A DNA stretch of 64,000 nucleotides, taken from assembly GCA_027257055.1 (NCBI GenBank), contig JAPVLO010000179.1:682001-746000 (forward strand), written 5' to 3'. Below, one piece after another: positions 50,521 through 61,284 of this stretch. The stretch is from Cephalopachus bancanus. Taxonomy: Eukaryota; Chordata; Mammalia; Primates; Tarsiidae. The notes below the pieces were generated by a model that was not told the origin of the DNA, made no database searches, and was given only the letters and a program-made list of their open reading frames with translations. The position numbers were made by a program, and so were the translations under genes. Within the stretch, counting starts at the first letter, position 1; every line of letters starts with the position of its first letter.

Positions 50521-51003
50521 CAGTTAACTCTTAACTTCTCACCACAATCCCCCCCACTTCGATATGTCATTACTGGTAAGGCCTGGGGTGCAGGCAGCTG
50601 CACTTGGGGGTGCTATGGTGCATCAGTTATTCTCCAGTGGCTTTTCCCTGCCCTTATGAAATGAGCCTGGAGATACTGCACAAGGAAGGATGTTCCAGGA
50701 ATTGAAAATGCTGCTGGCTGAGCGACAGCTCCACCAAATTTGCTACTAAACAAATAAGGTAAGTGGTCAAATATCTCCTAAGGTCATCTGAGGCAAGTAC
50801 AGGGTCTCTGTTTATAACAGAACTAAAAGTAGAGATGATGCATGCCATTTTAAGGGTGACATCTTGTGCCAGAGGAGCTAACAGAGGACATCCCATTTGT
50901 CCCTGTGTATGAGAAACTGCTTTGAAAGCATTAAACTCTTAGGTGACTGTGATGACCCCTGAGGAGGAGCTGGGACCACCTGACTATAAGATACAAGGAT
51001 CAA

Positions 51004-51275
51004 ACTGGGCGCGGTGGCTTACACCTATAATCCCAGCACTTTGGGAAACAGAGGTGAGAGGATTGCCTGAGCTCAGGGGTTCAAAACCAGCCCAAGCAAC
51101 ATGGCGAGACCTCGTCTCAACAATAAATCAGAAGATTAGCTGGGCGTGGTGGCGCATGCCTGTGGTGCCAGCTACTTGGAAGGCTGAGGTGGAAGGATCA
51201 CCTGAGCCCAGCAGGTGAGCATGCCACCGCACTCCAGCCTGGGTGACAGAATGAGATTCAAAAAAAAAAAAAAGG
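51004..51275 (+). mobile_element. Alu, intermediate form, shortened right arm
   Basis: AGATA(C/T)AAGGATC (50989 and 51277) flanks it. It has AATAAATCAGAAGATTAG and lacks about 20 bases between CAGCAGG and TGAGCATGCC. Confidence 0.93.
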
Positions 51276-51852
51276 AAGATATAAGGATCTCCTGTTGTCC
51301 CATTTCATAAACCATATGTCTTCCCTCACTGAAGTCTTGCTTCAATCCAGTGACTTTACCACGAAAGAAAGTTGCTGACCCCTCGAACTAATGTAAAAAA
51401 ATAAACCAAAACTAAAAACTAAAAGTTCTGAAGACTCTACTAACATGTTAATACATTTCCCTAGCTCTAACAAATATATATTTATATATATTAAACTTTA
51501 GCTTCTGGAAATGTGAATTAGTATTATTTTTTGTAGCTCTAAATTTTCATTTCTTCTCAGTTATAAAATACACTTCCATCAACTATTTATCTCTTTGTTA
51601 TAAATGTCAGTTACATTAAGTTTGTTGGGATTTTTGTTTAATGTATGCTCCAAATAGATACTGAGGATCTATACATATTGTACCACAATCATAAAAATAG
51701 TTCACTGCCAATAAAAAGCAATCAGAAGCCATGGGGAATTTTAAGAGGTATGAGACAGAAATGTTTATAATTACAAAAAGTTATTCTTGATCACCTTTGT
51801 GTATTTGAATCAATAGATAATCTACTGGAGAGGTCATGAAAGTCCTGCATTC

Positions 51853-52128
51853 AGCCGGGCATGGTAATCCCAGCACTTTGGGAAGCAGAAGTGAGAGGAT
51901 TGCCTGAGTCCAGGGGTTTGAGACCAGCCTGGGCAACTTGGTGAGACCTCATCTCTACAATAAATTGAAAAATTAGCCAGGGGTAGTGGCAAACACCTGT
52001 AGTTCCAGTTACTTAGAAAGCTGAGGCTAAAGGATCATGTGAGCCCAGCAGGTCGAGGCTACGGTGGCCATGAACATGCCACTGCACTCCAGCCTGGGTG
52101 AGAGTGAGACTTTGACTCAAAAAAAAAA
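51853..52128 (+). mobile_element. Alu lacking the A-box region
   Basis: The head reads CCGGGCATGGTAATCCCAGC, so about 13 bases (the GGCTCACGCCTG region) are gone. A perfect 15-bp target-site duplication GAAAGTCCTGCATTC (51838 and 52129) flanks it. Confidence 0.95.
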
Positions 52129-52257
52129 GAAAGTCCTGCATTCTCCTCTGAGGAGCACAAGGGACCAGCACGTGCCTCCTTGGAGATGTGTATACCACAG
52201 GCCCTCATCTTCCACATGACTGGTTTCAGTTGTGTCATTTTAGTTTGCATGCAGCTA

Positions 52258-52730
52258 GTCACTCATTCATTAATTCATTGCATTCAATAAATCCTAACTA
52301 GAGTCTTACTATGTATTAAATAACACTCTACTGTGATGGAGATAAAAATGAATAAGACAGTGCCTGTCTCCATGAAGCTGATGGTCTAGCAGAGATGTCA
52401 AGACTGTTACCGAAAGAAGAACATAACCAGGTGCAATGTGTCAAGAGCGCAAGCTTCCAGAAGAAACAGCACTCATTGCAGCTGTGTCCTTCAAGAGACC
52501 TGGGAGGGGCGTGGACATGCCTATGAAGCTGACCACATGAACCACAGTCCTGAGGCTGGCTGTGCAGGGCGTGTTTGGCAAGGGTGGTCACTGGGGTTCT
52601 TGGAAACAGGAGGAAAAGAGAGCTCAGACCAAGGTGGCAGGGGACCTAATGCCAGGCCAAGAAGCTGAACTTCACCCATCAGAAAGCAAGTCCCCGGGGA
52701 TTTTCTGAGCCTGGGGTGACTATCATGGAG
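52258..52730 (-). repeat. L2 3'-end, long diverged copy
   Basis: The segment attcattgcattcaataaatcctaactagag...gagataaaaatgaataagacagtgcctgtctccatgaagctgatggtctag is the complement of the L2 tail. The match weakens but continues to about ttctgagcctggggtgactatcatgg. Confidence 0.7.
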
Positions 52731-53284
52731 CCTCTTCAAGAAGAGCTACCTGGCAGCTTTGTGCAAAACCACCTGCAGGCGAGGGGCAAGAGCAGACGGC
52801 AGTCCTGGGACCACAGCAATTGTCCTAGTGTGAGGTTCTGGGCACCTCAGCTCAGTGGAGGCAGACAGAATGGAAAGGAAAGGAACAGAGCCAGGAACTG
52901 CAATGGAGGAAGCAGACAGGGATGCAGAGCCCCAGGGAAGGCAGCCTAGGGCAGTCCCGAGGGGTCTGGTCTGGGGACAGGAGACCACTACCAACCCGAC
53001 CTACAGAAGACGGAGAGCCAGGGTGCGTGGGTGATGTCCAACCAGCTCTACTCACAATCCGCCAGCAGGATGTCAGCCTGGGGAGCACAGGAAGACTCAG
53101 TGAGGAAGGAGCCCCAGGGCAGTGCTGCTCAAGCTATCCACCCAGGAGCCCCCTAAAATACAATGCCATGAAGCTGTAAGTAGAAAACACAAGCCCACTG
53201 ATCCTGTGCTTGCATGTCAGGGCAGTATCAGTTCCTGTAAAGACTTCTCATTTCTCATGCTGTCTATTTCTGTGCCTCCCTCAG

Positions 53285-53437
53285 TGTTGTGGGTTGAATT
53301 GTGTCCCCAAAGAGATGTTCCAGTCTTAATACCAGTGCTGATGAACATGACCTTATTTGGAAATAGAGTCCAAGTTTGGAGGAATAGCAGGGGCCTCATC
53401 CAATATGATTGCTATCCTTATAAGCAGAAGAGAAGAG

Positions 53438-53480
<43 letters not shown>

Positions 53481-53760
53481 AGAATGCCACCTGAAGGCAC
53501 GCACACAGAGGGAGGGCAGCCACGTGACAACAGAGACAGAGATTGGAACGCCAAGGATTGCTGGCCACACCAGAAGTGAAGAAAAAGTCATGGAGCAGAT
53601 TCTCCCCTAGAACTCTCAGGGAGAGCAAAGTCTGCAGATGCCCTGAGTTCAGATATCTAGCCTCCAGAACTGTAAAGGAGGAAGTTTCTGGTGTCGAAGC
53701 TGCCCATTCGGTGGCCTGTGGTTACCGCAGCCCCGGGAAAGTGATAAAACCAGCACCATG
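53285..53760 (+). mobile_element. MaLR/ERVL-type LTR with internal (AC)n
   Basis: LTR landmarks are ggttgaattgtgtccccaaag, gaccttatttggaaatagagtc, tccaatatgattgctatccttataag, cagcctccagaactgt and gtggttaccgcagcc. An AC expansion (53442-53479) sits where the family has GACACACA. No internal retroviral sequence is present. Confidence 0.75.
53442..53479. repeat. (AC)n microsatellite
   Basis: It is an uninterrupted AC run of about 19 units arising within the LTR. Confidence 0.95.
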
Positions 53761-54544
53761 TGCACTGGCAGCGTCCAGACCACGTGAGGGAAGGCGTGGG
53801 CTCTGGCGCTGCCTCTCCAAAAGGTTGACTATTTGCTCAGATTTCCATCTGGAAGCGCATTTCCACCCAGAAGAATGACTGCTGTGATTATAAACAGGCC
53901 CTGGGCAACAATGCCCAGTGTGAGTGGTCAGAAGGAAACTGGCAAGCCCAGGTTCTCAGGCTAAATCTTAAACAGGCTCCCCATTCCAATCAGCCTTTGT
54001 CTCCTTTCTCTGAGAACAGAAAAAACCCCATTTTGGCATTTACACTGAATTCTGCATTTTAAGTCACATAAGGACAGAGTTTTCCCATGGGAAGCCCGCA
54101 TAAGTCAACCCAATTAAAAAAAAAAATCCCAGTGTGGGTACACCCAATCCTCAGGTATGTATTCATGACTATTAGGTATAATGGGGTAATTACCTATTTA
54201 ATAATCCCACATCAATAACCCACACCCATCACACTGAGGGCCTTGGGCTCCATCACACTGCTCAGACTCCCATTCTCCCATGTCAACGTGGACAGGTGGG
54301 AAGGGCACGTGCACAGGGCCCCGGCCAGCAGGACCCACAGACCCCACAATAGAGCTTAGGGGAAAGCATCCTCACAAGAAGGAAAACCACCAGTTTATCC
54401 TCAACCTTATTTCTACTCCAAACAGGACACCGGAAGTACCCACTCTAACAGATCCAGGCTTTTCAGGACTGAAATTACTGGTACTTCCCCCCATACTTTA
54501 AAGAAAATCAGTGAATAAGAGCAGTGATGGCCCCGTTTAAGTAT

Positions 54545-55258
54545 CTTCAACATTGTAGGTAATTCACGTCAAGTCTTCACAACCACCCAGAAAATAGCCA
54601 TTGTTGGTAAGGATGTGGAAACTTAGACCCCTTGGACACTGCATGTGGGAACATAAATGGTGTAGCCACCATGGAAAACAGTATGGCAAGTCCTTAAAAA
54701 AGTAAAAGGCAAGCTACCATATAATCCAGCAATCGCACTTCTGAGTATACACCCAAAAGGACTGAAAACAGGACCTGAACAGACATTTGTGAACCTGTGT
54801 TCACAGCAGCACAGGTGGAGAAAACCCTTGTTTATTGATGAATAAATAGATAAACAAAATGTAGCATATACATACAATGGAATATTATTCAGCCTTAAAA
54901 AGGATAGAAGTTCTGATGCAAACTACATCATGGATTGAGCCCATCTTAAGCTAAGCAAAATATGTGAAACACAAGAGGACAAATACTATGTGATTACAAC
55001 TATCTAAGGTTCCCAGAGTAGCCAAATCCATAGAGTCAGAAAGTAGGATGGTGGTTGCCAGGGGCTGGGAGGAAGACAGAACAGAGGATTGCTATTTAAT
55101 GGATACAGAGTCTCAGTTTTGCAAGATGAAAAGAGTTCCGGAGATGGATGGTGGTGATGGCACAACAATGCGAATGTACTAATGCTCTGAACTGCACACT
55201 TAAAAATGGTTAAAATGGTAAATTTCACATAATATATATATATTACCACATTAAAAAA
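54545..55258 (+). mobile_element. L1 3' end (ORF2 end plus 3' UTR)
   Basis: Landmarks are ccatataatccagcaatcgcacttctgagtatacacccaaaagg, atacaatggaatattattcagcc, ggatggtggttgccaggggctggg and aactgcacacttaaaaatggttaaaatgg, with an A-rich end. The coding part is heavily disabled. Confidence 0.88.
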
Positions 55259-55261
55259 AAA

Positions 55262-55705
55262 CAACATAAGAACTGAACATGTGCATACCCTGTGGCCCAG
55301 GAATATGTGCTGGAGAACTTAATTGCACGTAGGCATCAGGAAACAAACAGTAATGCATGCGCACAGAAGCATGTTTTATAGTAACAAAAATCTGGAAGCA
55401 ACCAAACAATCTAAAACACAAGAGAAAGTAATCTGTGGTATATCCAAACAATGGAATTATTTAAAAAAAACAGTAAAAATGAATAAACTACATAGAGCAT
55501 CAGCACAAAGAACTTCAGAAATATACTGTCAAAGTGACAGAAATGTGTCATAGAAGGATAGCTACAGTATGACTCCATTTCTTTTTGCTTATTCAAATAT
55601 AAGCAAAACTAAATAATATACATCTTAGGGATACATGCATAGTTGGTAAACTATACAGAAGAGCAAGAGAGAATTAACACCATTTAAGATATCAGAGGAC
55701 AAACA
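55262..55705 (+). mobile_element. Older L1 3'-region fragment
   Basis: The segment acataccctgtggcccagg...aatctggaagcaaccaaacaatctaaaac...gtggtatatccaaacaatggaattatt is a second, more diverged L1 directly abutting the previous one. Confidence 0.75.
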
Positions 55706-56719
55706 CACAGGAAGCTTCCAACCAACTGATAATGGTCTATTTCCTAAGATGGATACTTCCATTATTTTTACAATTCTTCTTCAAATTATCTATGTTTATA
55801 GAAAATATACATTCTTTTTATATGTAAGGTAGATCATAATTTTTTATCATAAAAAATATTAAGGTTATGAACTTTTACAATCTCCAAATCTCTCAAAGCC
55901 TCTCAAACATCAGGATGGAGGTGGATTCACTCCTCTGATCCTCCACTGGTGGCCGTAATCGCCTTGTGGATCATGGGACCTGTGGAGACCACAGAGGAGG
56001 ATCACAGCTGGACAGTTTCAGGAGGGCTAGCTGCCCTGCTCTAGGCTACCCACTCCCAGGCGTTCCCTATACAGGTCGCTAGCTGGCATCAGAGTGAGGG
56101 AACATACAGAAGTTGGGGAGACTCTTGTAGCCCAGACCCTTGCAACAAGAAGGAACAGAAGAAGAGGACTGGTGAGGGCCTCATCTTTAATAAAGGGAGC
56201 AGTTATGGCTGTCCACAGAGCTTAACAGAGGCCATACCATGTCTTACATGGGACAGTTAGAGATCAGGTTCATACTCTCTAAAAAAAGTATCCCAACCTG
56301 CTACAGGACAAAAATTAAAACAGACAGAAGGAATGAAGACAAAAAGAGAAAGAATATGGGATTCAGTCCTAAGAAGCAGTGGGGGGGGGGAAACAGGTGA
56401 AGTTTTTAATCTTAGAATTTCTATAAAAATCTCATGTGTTTTAACTAAGTAACTTAAAATAAAAACCATGTTTCAAGAGGGTGGAAAAAATAGTGTCCCT
56501 TAAAGAAGAAAACCAGGAGCTACAAAAATTAAGATTTGATAACACCAATAATACTTAAATCTTCCAAAGAGAAAGTTCTGGAAAACGTATTATTACTCAT
56601 GTCACTGTAGGAAAATGTGGGCTAGGAAAATGGCAAAAGGGGAAAGAGTGCCAGACAGGAAACCAGAGCCCTGACTCCTAATAGCACGCACCCAGCAAGC
56701 ACTGGGAGAGTACAGATGG

Positions 56720-56867
56720 GCTTGTGGCTGACAGTCCTGGGGGTGAGACTCTCAGCTCTCTGTCACTTAGCCACTATGTGACCTAGGACAGGTTTGCTAG
56801 CCAAGTCCTGCCTCAGCTTTTCTTTCAAGTAGGAATATAAAAATGTCCACTTGAAAGAGCTGTCACG
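56720..56867 (+). repeat. MIR element, first part (split by an Alu)
   Basis: The segment gtcacttagccactatgtgacctaggacaggtttgctagcc...ctcagcttttctttcaagtaggaatataaaaat is MIR. It resumes at 57180 (aagattagatgaagatttgg) to about 57240. Confidence 0.75.
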
Positions 56868-57164
56868 CAGCCAGGCTCAGTGGCTCAGCCTGTAATCCCG
56901 CAACTTGGGAGGCTGAGGTGAGTGGATTGCCTGAGCCCGTGAGTTCGAGACCCGCCTGGGCAACTTGGTGAGACCTCATCTCTACAATAAATCAAAAAAT
57001 TAGCCAGGTGTAGTCGCGCGCTCCTGTAGTTCCAGCTACTTGGAAGGCTAAGGCAGAAGGATTGCCAGAGCCCCAGCAGGTCGAGGCTGCAGTGGCCCAG
57101 AGCGGCCACTGCGCTCCAGTCTGGGTGACAGAGTAAGACTCCAACTCCAAACAAAAAAAAAAAA
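56868..57164 (+). mobile_element. Alu, derived lineage, nested in MIR
   Basis: GAAAGAGCTGTCA(C/T)G (56853 and 57165) flanks it. It has the GGCTCAGCCTGTAATCCCG head and GTGGCCCAGAGCGGCCACTG right arm. Confidence 0.96.
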
Positions 57165-57321
57165 GAAAGAGCTGTCATGAAGATTAGATGAAGATTTGGA
57201 AGCATCCAGCTCCCAGGTGCACAATAAGTGTCATGCCCCTGGCCTCAGTTTCTCAACTGTGCACATGTAAGAAGAAATAAATGAGCTCCAACCTCACCAG
57301 TTCCAAAATGTTGTTTTCTAC

Positions 57322-57742
57322 AGTGGCAGGCAGTGGCAGGCAGCCCTCCAGTGTCCACATCCTGCATCCACAGAATATGGGACTGTGTTATGCTAGCTAG
57401 CAAAGGAGATGAAGGTTGCTATTAATCAGCTGACCCTAAAATATGAAGATTTCCCTGGATTACCCAGGTGTGCCCAACAGAGTCATGGGGTTCCCAAAAA
57501 TGAAAGAGAATCAGGAGAGAGAGCCAGAGAAATGGCAGCCCTCCACTGGTAGTTTTGAAGATGGAGGAAGAGGGCCTGAGCTAAGGCATGGGATGGCCTC
57601 TGGGGGCTGGAAAGGGCAAGGAAACAGACTTCTCCCTAGCGCCTCCAGAAGGAACACAGTCCTGCAGAAGCCTTCATTTGACCCCAGGGAGACACATTTC
57701 AGATTTGGAACTACAGTACTATGAGACAATAAATTTGTACTG
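57322..57742 (+). mobile_element. LTR fragment, MaLR/ERVL-like
   Basis: The segment ccctggattacccaggtgtgcccaa...gaagatggaggaagagggcc...gcctccagaaggaacacagtcctgcagaagcc...gagacaataaatttgt resembles an LTR 3' part. It is followed directly by the next Alu. A 10-bp unit, AGTGGCAGGC, is doubled at its left edge. Confidence 0.6.
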
Positions 57743-58045
57743 AGGTCAGGCATGGTGGCCCGCTCCTATAATCCCAGCACTTTGGAAGGCCGAAGCAGGA
57801 GGATTACTTGAGGCCAGGAGCTAAGGCCGGCCCAGGCATCATAGCAAGACCCTGTCTTTACAAAAAATTTTTAAAAAGTTAGCCAGTGTGATGGCACATT
57901 CCTGCAGTCCTAACTACTCAAGAGTCTGAGAGAGGATCACTTGAGCCCAGAAGTTTGAGGTTACAGTGAGTTATGATCATGACACTACACTCCAGCTTGA
58001 GTGACAGGGCAAGATCTTGTCTCCAAAATGAAATTAAAAAAAAAA
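57743..58045 (+). mobile_element. Alu, AluJ-like, diverged
   Basis: Old AluJ features are present (CTTTACAAAAAATTTTTAAAAAG, GTGAGTTATGATCATGACACTACAC). No derived bases are seen. Confidence 0.92.
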
Positions 58046-58291
58046 ATTCTAACAGCATCCATAGAAAACTAATACATCTATCTGTAGAACTAAGACCTAT
58101 GCTTGGGATTGGACCTATATATTCTGTGTTAGGAAGGACAGAGCCATACAAAAAAAGGAAAAGAAAAAAACTAAGACATAACACACCAGTAGCATAATGG
58201 GTGATTACATTTATCAGTTCATGTATGCATGTTATGCATTTGCATGTGGACATATAGTGGAAAACATTACTTTCTTTCTAACTATTCAATT

Positions 58292-58350
58292 CTATTCTAG
58301 CAGTCTAACTATTCTTTCTATTCTAGCAGTCTTTCTAACTGCTAGAATAG
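58292..58350. repeat. Short repeat cluster with perfect hairpin
   Basis: CTATTCTAGCAGT occurs at 58292 and 58318 and its exact complement ACTGCTAGAATAG at 58338. The last two form a 13-bp stem with a 7-base loop. Confidence 0.85.
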
Positions 58351-58859
58351 AGAAATATCAATGAACCAAGGGCTTCTCCAGCTTAGGCTTCAGTTCAAGT
58401 TCCTTCTCCAGCTTCTCTATGCTGGGCTTCTTCAGCTTGGGCTCTAGTTTAAAATAACTTGCTCAATTTTCCCAATGGCTAAAGTGACTCATTCAGATTT
58501 TTCAAATGGTTTTAACGTAATAAAGCAATATAGTTAATTGTGGTAAGTAGAAAAATAATACCAATAGCTTCTATTGCCAACCTCAAAGTAAAAGTTGGGG
58601 CATACGGGTAAAAGAGCAGTGTATTTTGAAAAGTTATGGATGGTATCAGTGTTGCTGTCATCCTTATTATAAAGTTGAGGTTCTGTGATCTTCATTAAGG
58701 GAAAGCTGTATACATTATGGACTCTGTCATCTGATATTATATGCTCTACATTTTGTTTGGAAAACAAGGAATTCAGAAGTACTAAGTATCATGCGTGTAG
58801 ATATTTGGGCTTTTTTTCCAAATAGTCAATAGAAAGGACGGGAGGGAGAAAGAATAAAT

Positions 58860-58975
58860 AAAACAAGACTGGCAAAGGTTGGTCCTGACTGCCAGTGGTG
58901 ATGGGTATTTGGGGCTTCATTATACTGTTCTCCTAAATGCTGTACATGTTTAAAACTCCACAATAAAAAAAAAGT
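58860..58975 (+). mobile_element. L1 3'-tail fragment
   Basis: The segment ggtgatgggtatttggggcttcattatactgttctcctaaatgctgtacatgtttaaaactccacaataaaaaaaaag is an old L1 tail. Confidence 0.75.
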
Positions 58976-59016
58976 TAATCCAAGTGGGGTTGTTTGTCCT
59001 GCTTAGAAATAGTTTC

Positions 59017-59301
59017 GCCGGGCTCGGTGGCTCAGCCTGTAATCCCGCGCCTTTGGGAGGCTGAGGTGAGTGGATTGCCTGAGCCCGCAGGTTCGAGACC
59101 GGCCTGGGCAGGCGAGATCTCATCTCTACAATAAATCAAAAAATTAGCCGGGCGTGGTAGCACACGCCTGTAATTCCAGCTACTCGAAAGGCTGAGGCAG
59201 AAGGATCGCCGGAGCCCAGCAGGTCGAAGCCGCGGTGGCTGGGAACAGCCACTGCACTCCAGTCTGGGCGACAGAGTGAGACTCCAACTCAAAAAAAAAA
59301 A
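59017..59301 (+). mobile_element. Alu, derived lineage, young-looking
   Basis: AGAAAT(A/G)GTTTC (59005 and 59302) flanks it. It has the cleanest head in the window: GCCGGGCTCGGTGGCTCAGC, then CCCGCGCCTTTGGG. Its left arm has the CTGGGCAGGCGAGA deletion. Confidence 0.97.
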
Positions 59302-59803
59302 AGAAATGGTTTCTTCCCCTCTGGGGGTCTTCAGACACGGTTCAATAGCAGGGTGGCTTGTTTTCCACCCCGTGTTAGAGAACACAAAGAGGCTCTGCGC
59401 AGGATCAAGGAAGGCAGGCGTGTTCCTGAAGACACAGGTGACTTTTCCACAGCTACCCCTCAAACCTACTCTTCTCAACAGACTGCAAGCCCGCCTGCCA
59501 TCAAACGCCCACCCACAGCCGGGCCAGGCCAAGCCAAGCGAAAACAGCCCTGGCTTCAGCTGCCTCAAGCTGGCTTGTTTCAAGAGCCATTTAACTCTCC
59601 ATTAACTTGATTTGATGAACTCCTGGACGGCCACCAAGTGCACAGAGAAATAAACTCCCATACAGCAAGCTGGTCGTCATCTGCCGTTCCCATTAACTGA
59701 TAGGCAAGCCTGCTGCCTGGCACAAGAGGACAACATTTTTGTTTTCTTATTTCCCTCCTATTCTTCCTGGCTTGCATGTGCATGAATTGGCGCTTACTTA
59801 CAG

Positions 59804-60098
59804 GTTTTTTTGGGTTTTTTTGAGTTGGAGTCTCACTCCATCACCTAGACTGGAGTGCAGTGGCCGCTCCCGGCCACTGCCGCCTCGACCTGCTGGGCTC
59901 CGGCAATCCTTCTGCCTCAGCCTTCCAGTAGCTGGAACTACAGGCGTGAGCTACCACGCCCGGCTAATTTTTTGATTTATTGTAGAGTTGAGGTCTTGCC
60001 AAGTTGCCCAGGCAGGTCTCGAACCCGCGGGCTCAGGCAATCTACTCACCTCAGCCTCCCAAAGTGCGGGATTACAGGCTGAGCCACTGAGCCCAGCT
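59804..60098 (-). mobile_element. Alu, derived lineage
   Basis: It keeps the longer left arm (cttgccaagttgcccaggcagg on this strand). The poly(T) end is interrupted by GGG. I could not find a clear target-site duplication. Confidence 0.94.
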
Positions 60099-60759
60099 AG
60101 TGACAGTTTTTTATTTAGCTGTTATTCTTTATGTTTCCCATCCCATGATCTCTTAGTTAGTTGCAGAGTTTGCTACTGCCATTCATAAAATTTTTGCCCT
60201 GGAAATGCAGCCAGTTCCTTCTAGTAATGAATCCAGCTGAAACCCATCCTTTAAAAACTCTGAAGTGTTAACAATGGACTAAAAGGTAGTTGCTATTATA
60301 AGCAGAAACCAAAACAACATCGATGAATGACTGAAACAAGAGTGTTCTCATTAATTCCACAAGGAAGACAGGGAAAGGAACAGCCAGACACGATTCCTGA
60401 GTAATTAACACCCCTGTAATTAACCGGTGCCCTGTGGTCCAAGGACCTCTGACTTCATGAAGACACCCCTCAAACTTCTTTCCCTCATCCCACTTCAAAA
60501 TGTTCCCCATCCTCAACTATCTGCAAGCATGAAGCTGGGCAATAAGACCATTCAACTGGGACCCAGGAAAACATTGGCCCCGGGTACCCTCTATAAAAGG
60601 AGATGACATAGGGCTATTGTGTGGAAAGAATACTGAATCTGTGATGAGAAGTCCTAAGAGGCAAAAGTTCTGGTTTGATGTTGACGTTCCAACTCGATTC
60701 AACAACTACATCCCAGGTACAGTGGATTCAACAGTGAAGACCACACATAGGCCTTGCCT

Positions 60760-60919
60760 GAGGAAGTCCACAGTCCAGCAGCTTTCTTATAGCTCTAAAG
60801 GTCTAAAATTAAGTTCCTTCATTTCCTTGGGCCTCAGGGTAACTGTCCCACAGGGGATGATAAAACAATCAATCAGCCTGACTCACAGGCCTATCGAGTG
60901 CAAATAAAACCAATGCTTG
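60760..60919 (+). repeat. MIR element, interrupted at its end by an Alu
   Basis: The segment ttccttcatttccttgggcctcagggtaactgtcc...ggggatgataaaacaatc...ctatcgagtgcaaataaaacc is MIR-like and is cut by the Alu at 60920. Confidence 0.6.
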
Positions 60920-61211
60920 AGGGGCTGGCCTGTTATCCCAGCACTTTGGGAGGCCGAGGCAAGAGGATTGCGTGTGCCCAGGAGTTCAAGACCAGCCTGG
61001 GTAACATGGTGAGACCTCATCTCTATAATAAAACAAATAAATAAATAAATAAGCCAGGTGTGATGATGTGCACCTGTAGTCCCACATACTCAGAAGGCTG
61101 AGGCAGAAGGGTCGCCTGAGCCCAGCAGGTCGAGGCTGCCATAGCTGTGATCCTGCCACCACACTGCAGCTTGGGTGACAGGGTGAGACTGCAACTCAAA
61201 ACAAACAAACA
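60920..61211 (+). mobile_element. Alu lacking the A-box region
   Basis: The head reads GGGGCTGGCCTGTTATCCCAG; about 15 bases are missing. A perfect 14-bp target-site duplication AAAACCAATGCTTG (60906 and 61212) flanks it. An (AATA)n tract lies in the middle. Confidence 0.94.
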
Positions 61212-61236
61212 AAAACCAATGCTTGGCCATCATTAC

Positions 61237-61284
61237 CTTGTCTCTCAAGGATTTCACAATGCTTTTAAGAAAGTTCTTGCTTCC
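61237..61284 (-). other. Candidate 48-bp micro-exon (unproven)
   Basis: The sense read is tttactccttccggtttag, then 16 codons GSKNFLKSIVKSLRDK, then gtaatg. It is in phase 0 at both ends, like every placed MTCL1 exon. I cannot match it to a known MTCL1 segment; chance is a real alternative. Confidence 0.2.

Noticed and set aside
50188..50664. 158-codon plus-strand frame
   Set aside because: It passes through an L2 fragment and has no family resemblance.
59032..59583. 183-codon minus-strand frame
   Set aside because: The C-terminal half is antisense Alu (LSPRLECSG...); the first half has no support as an exon.
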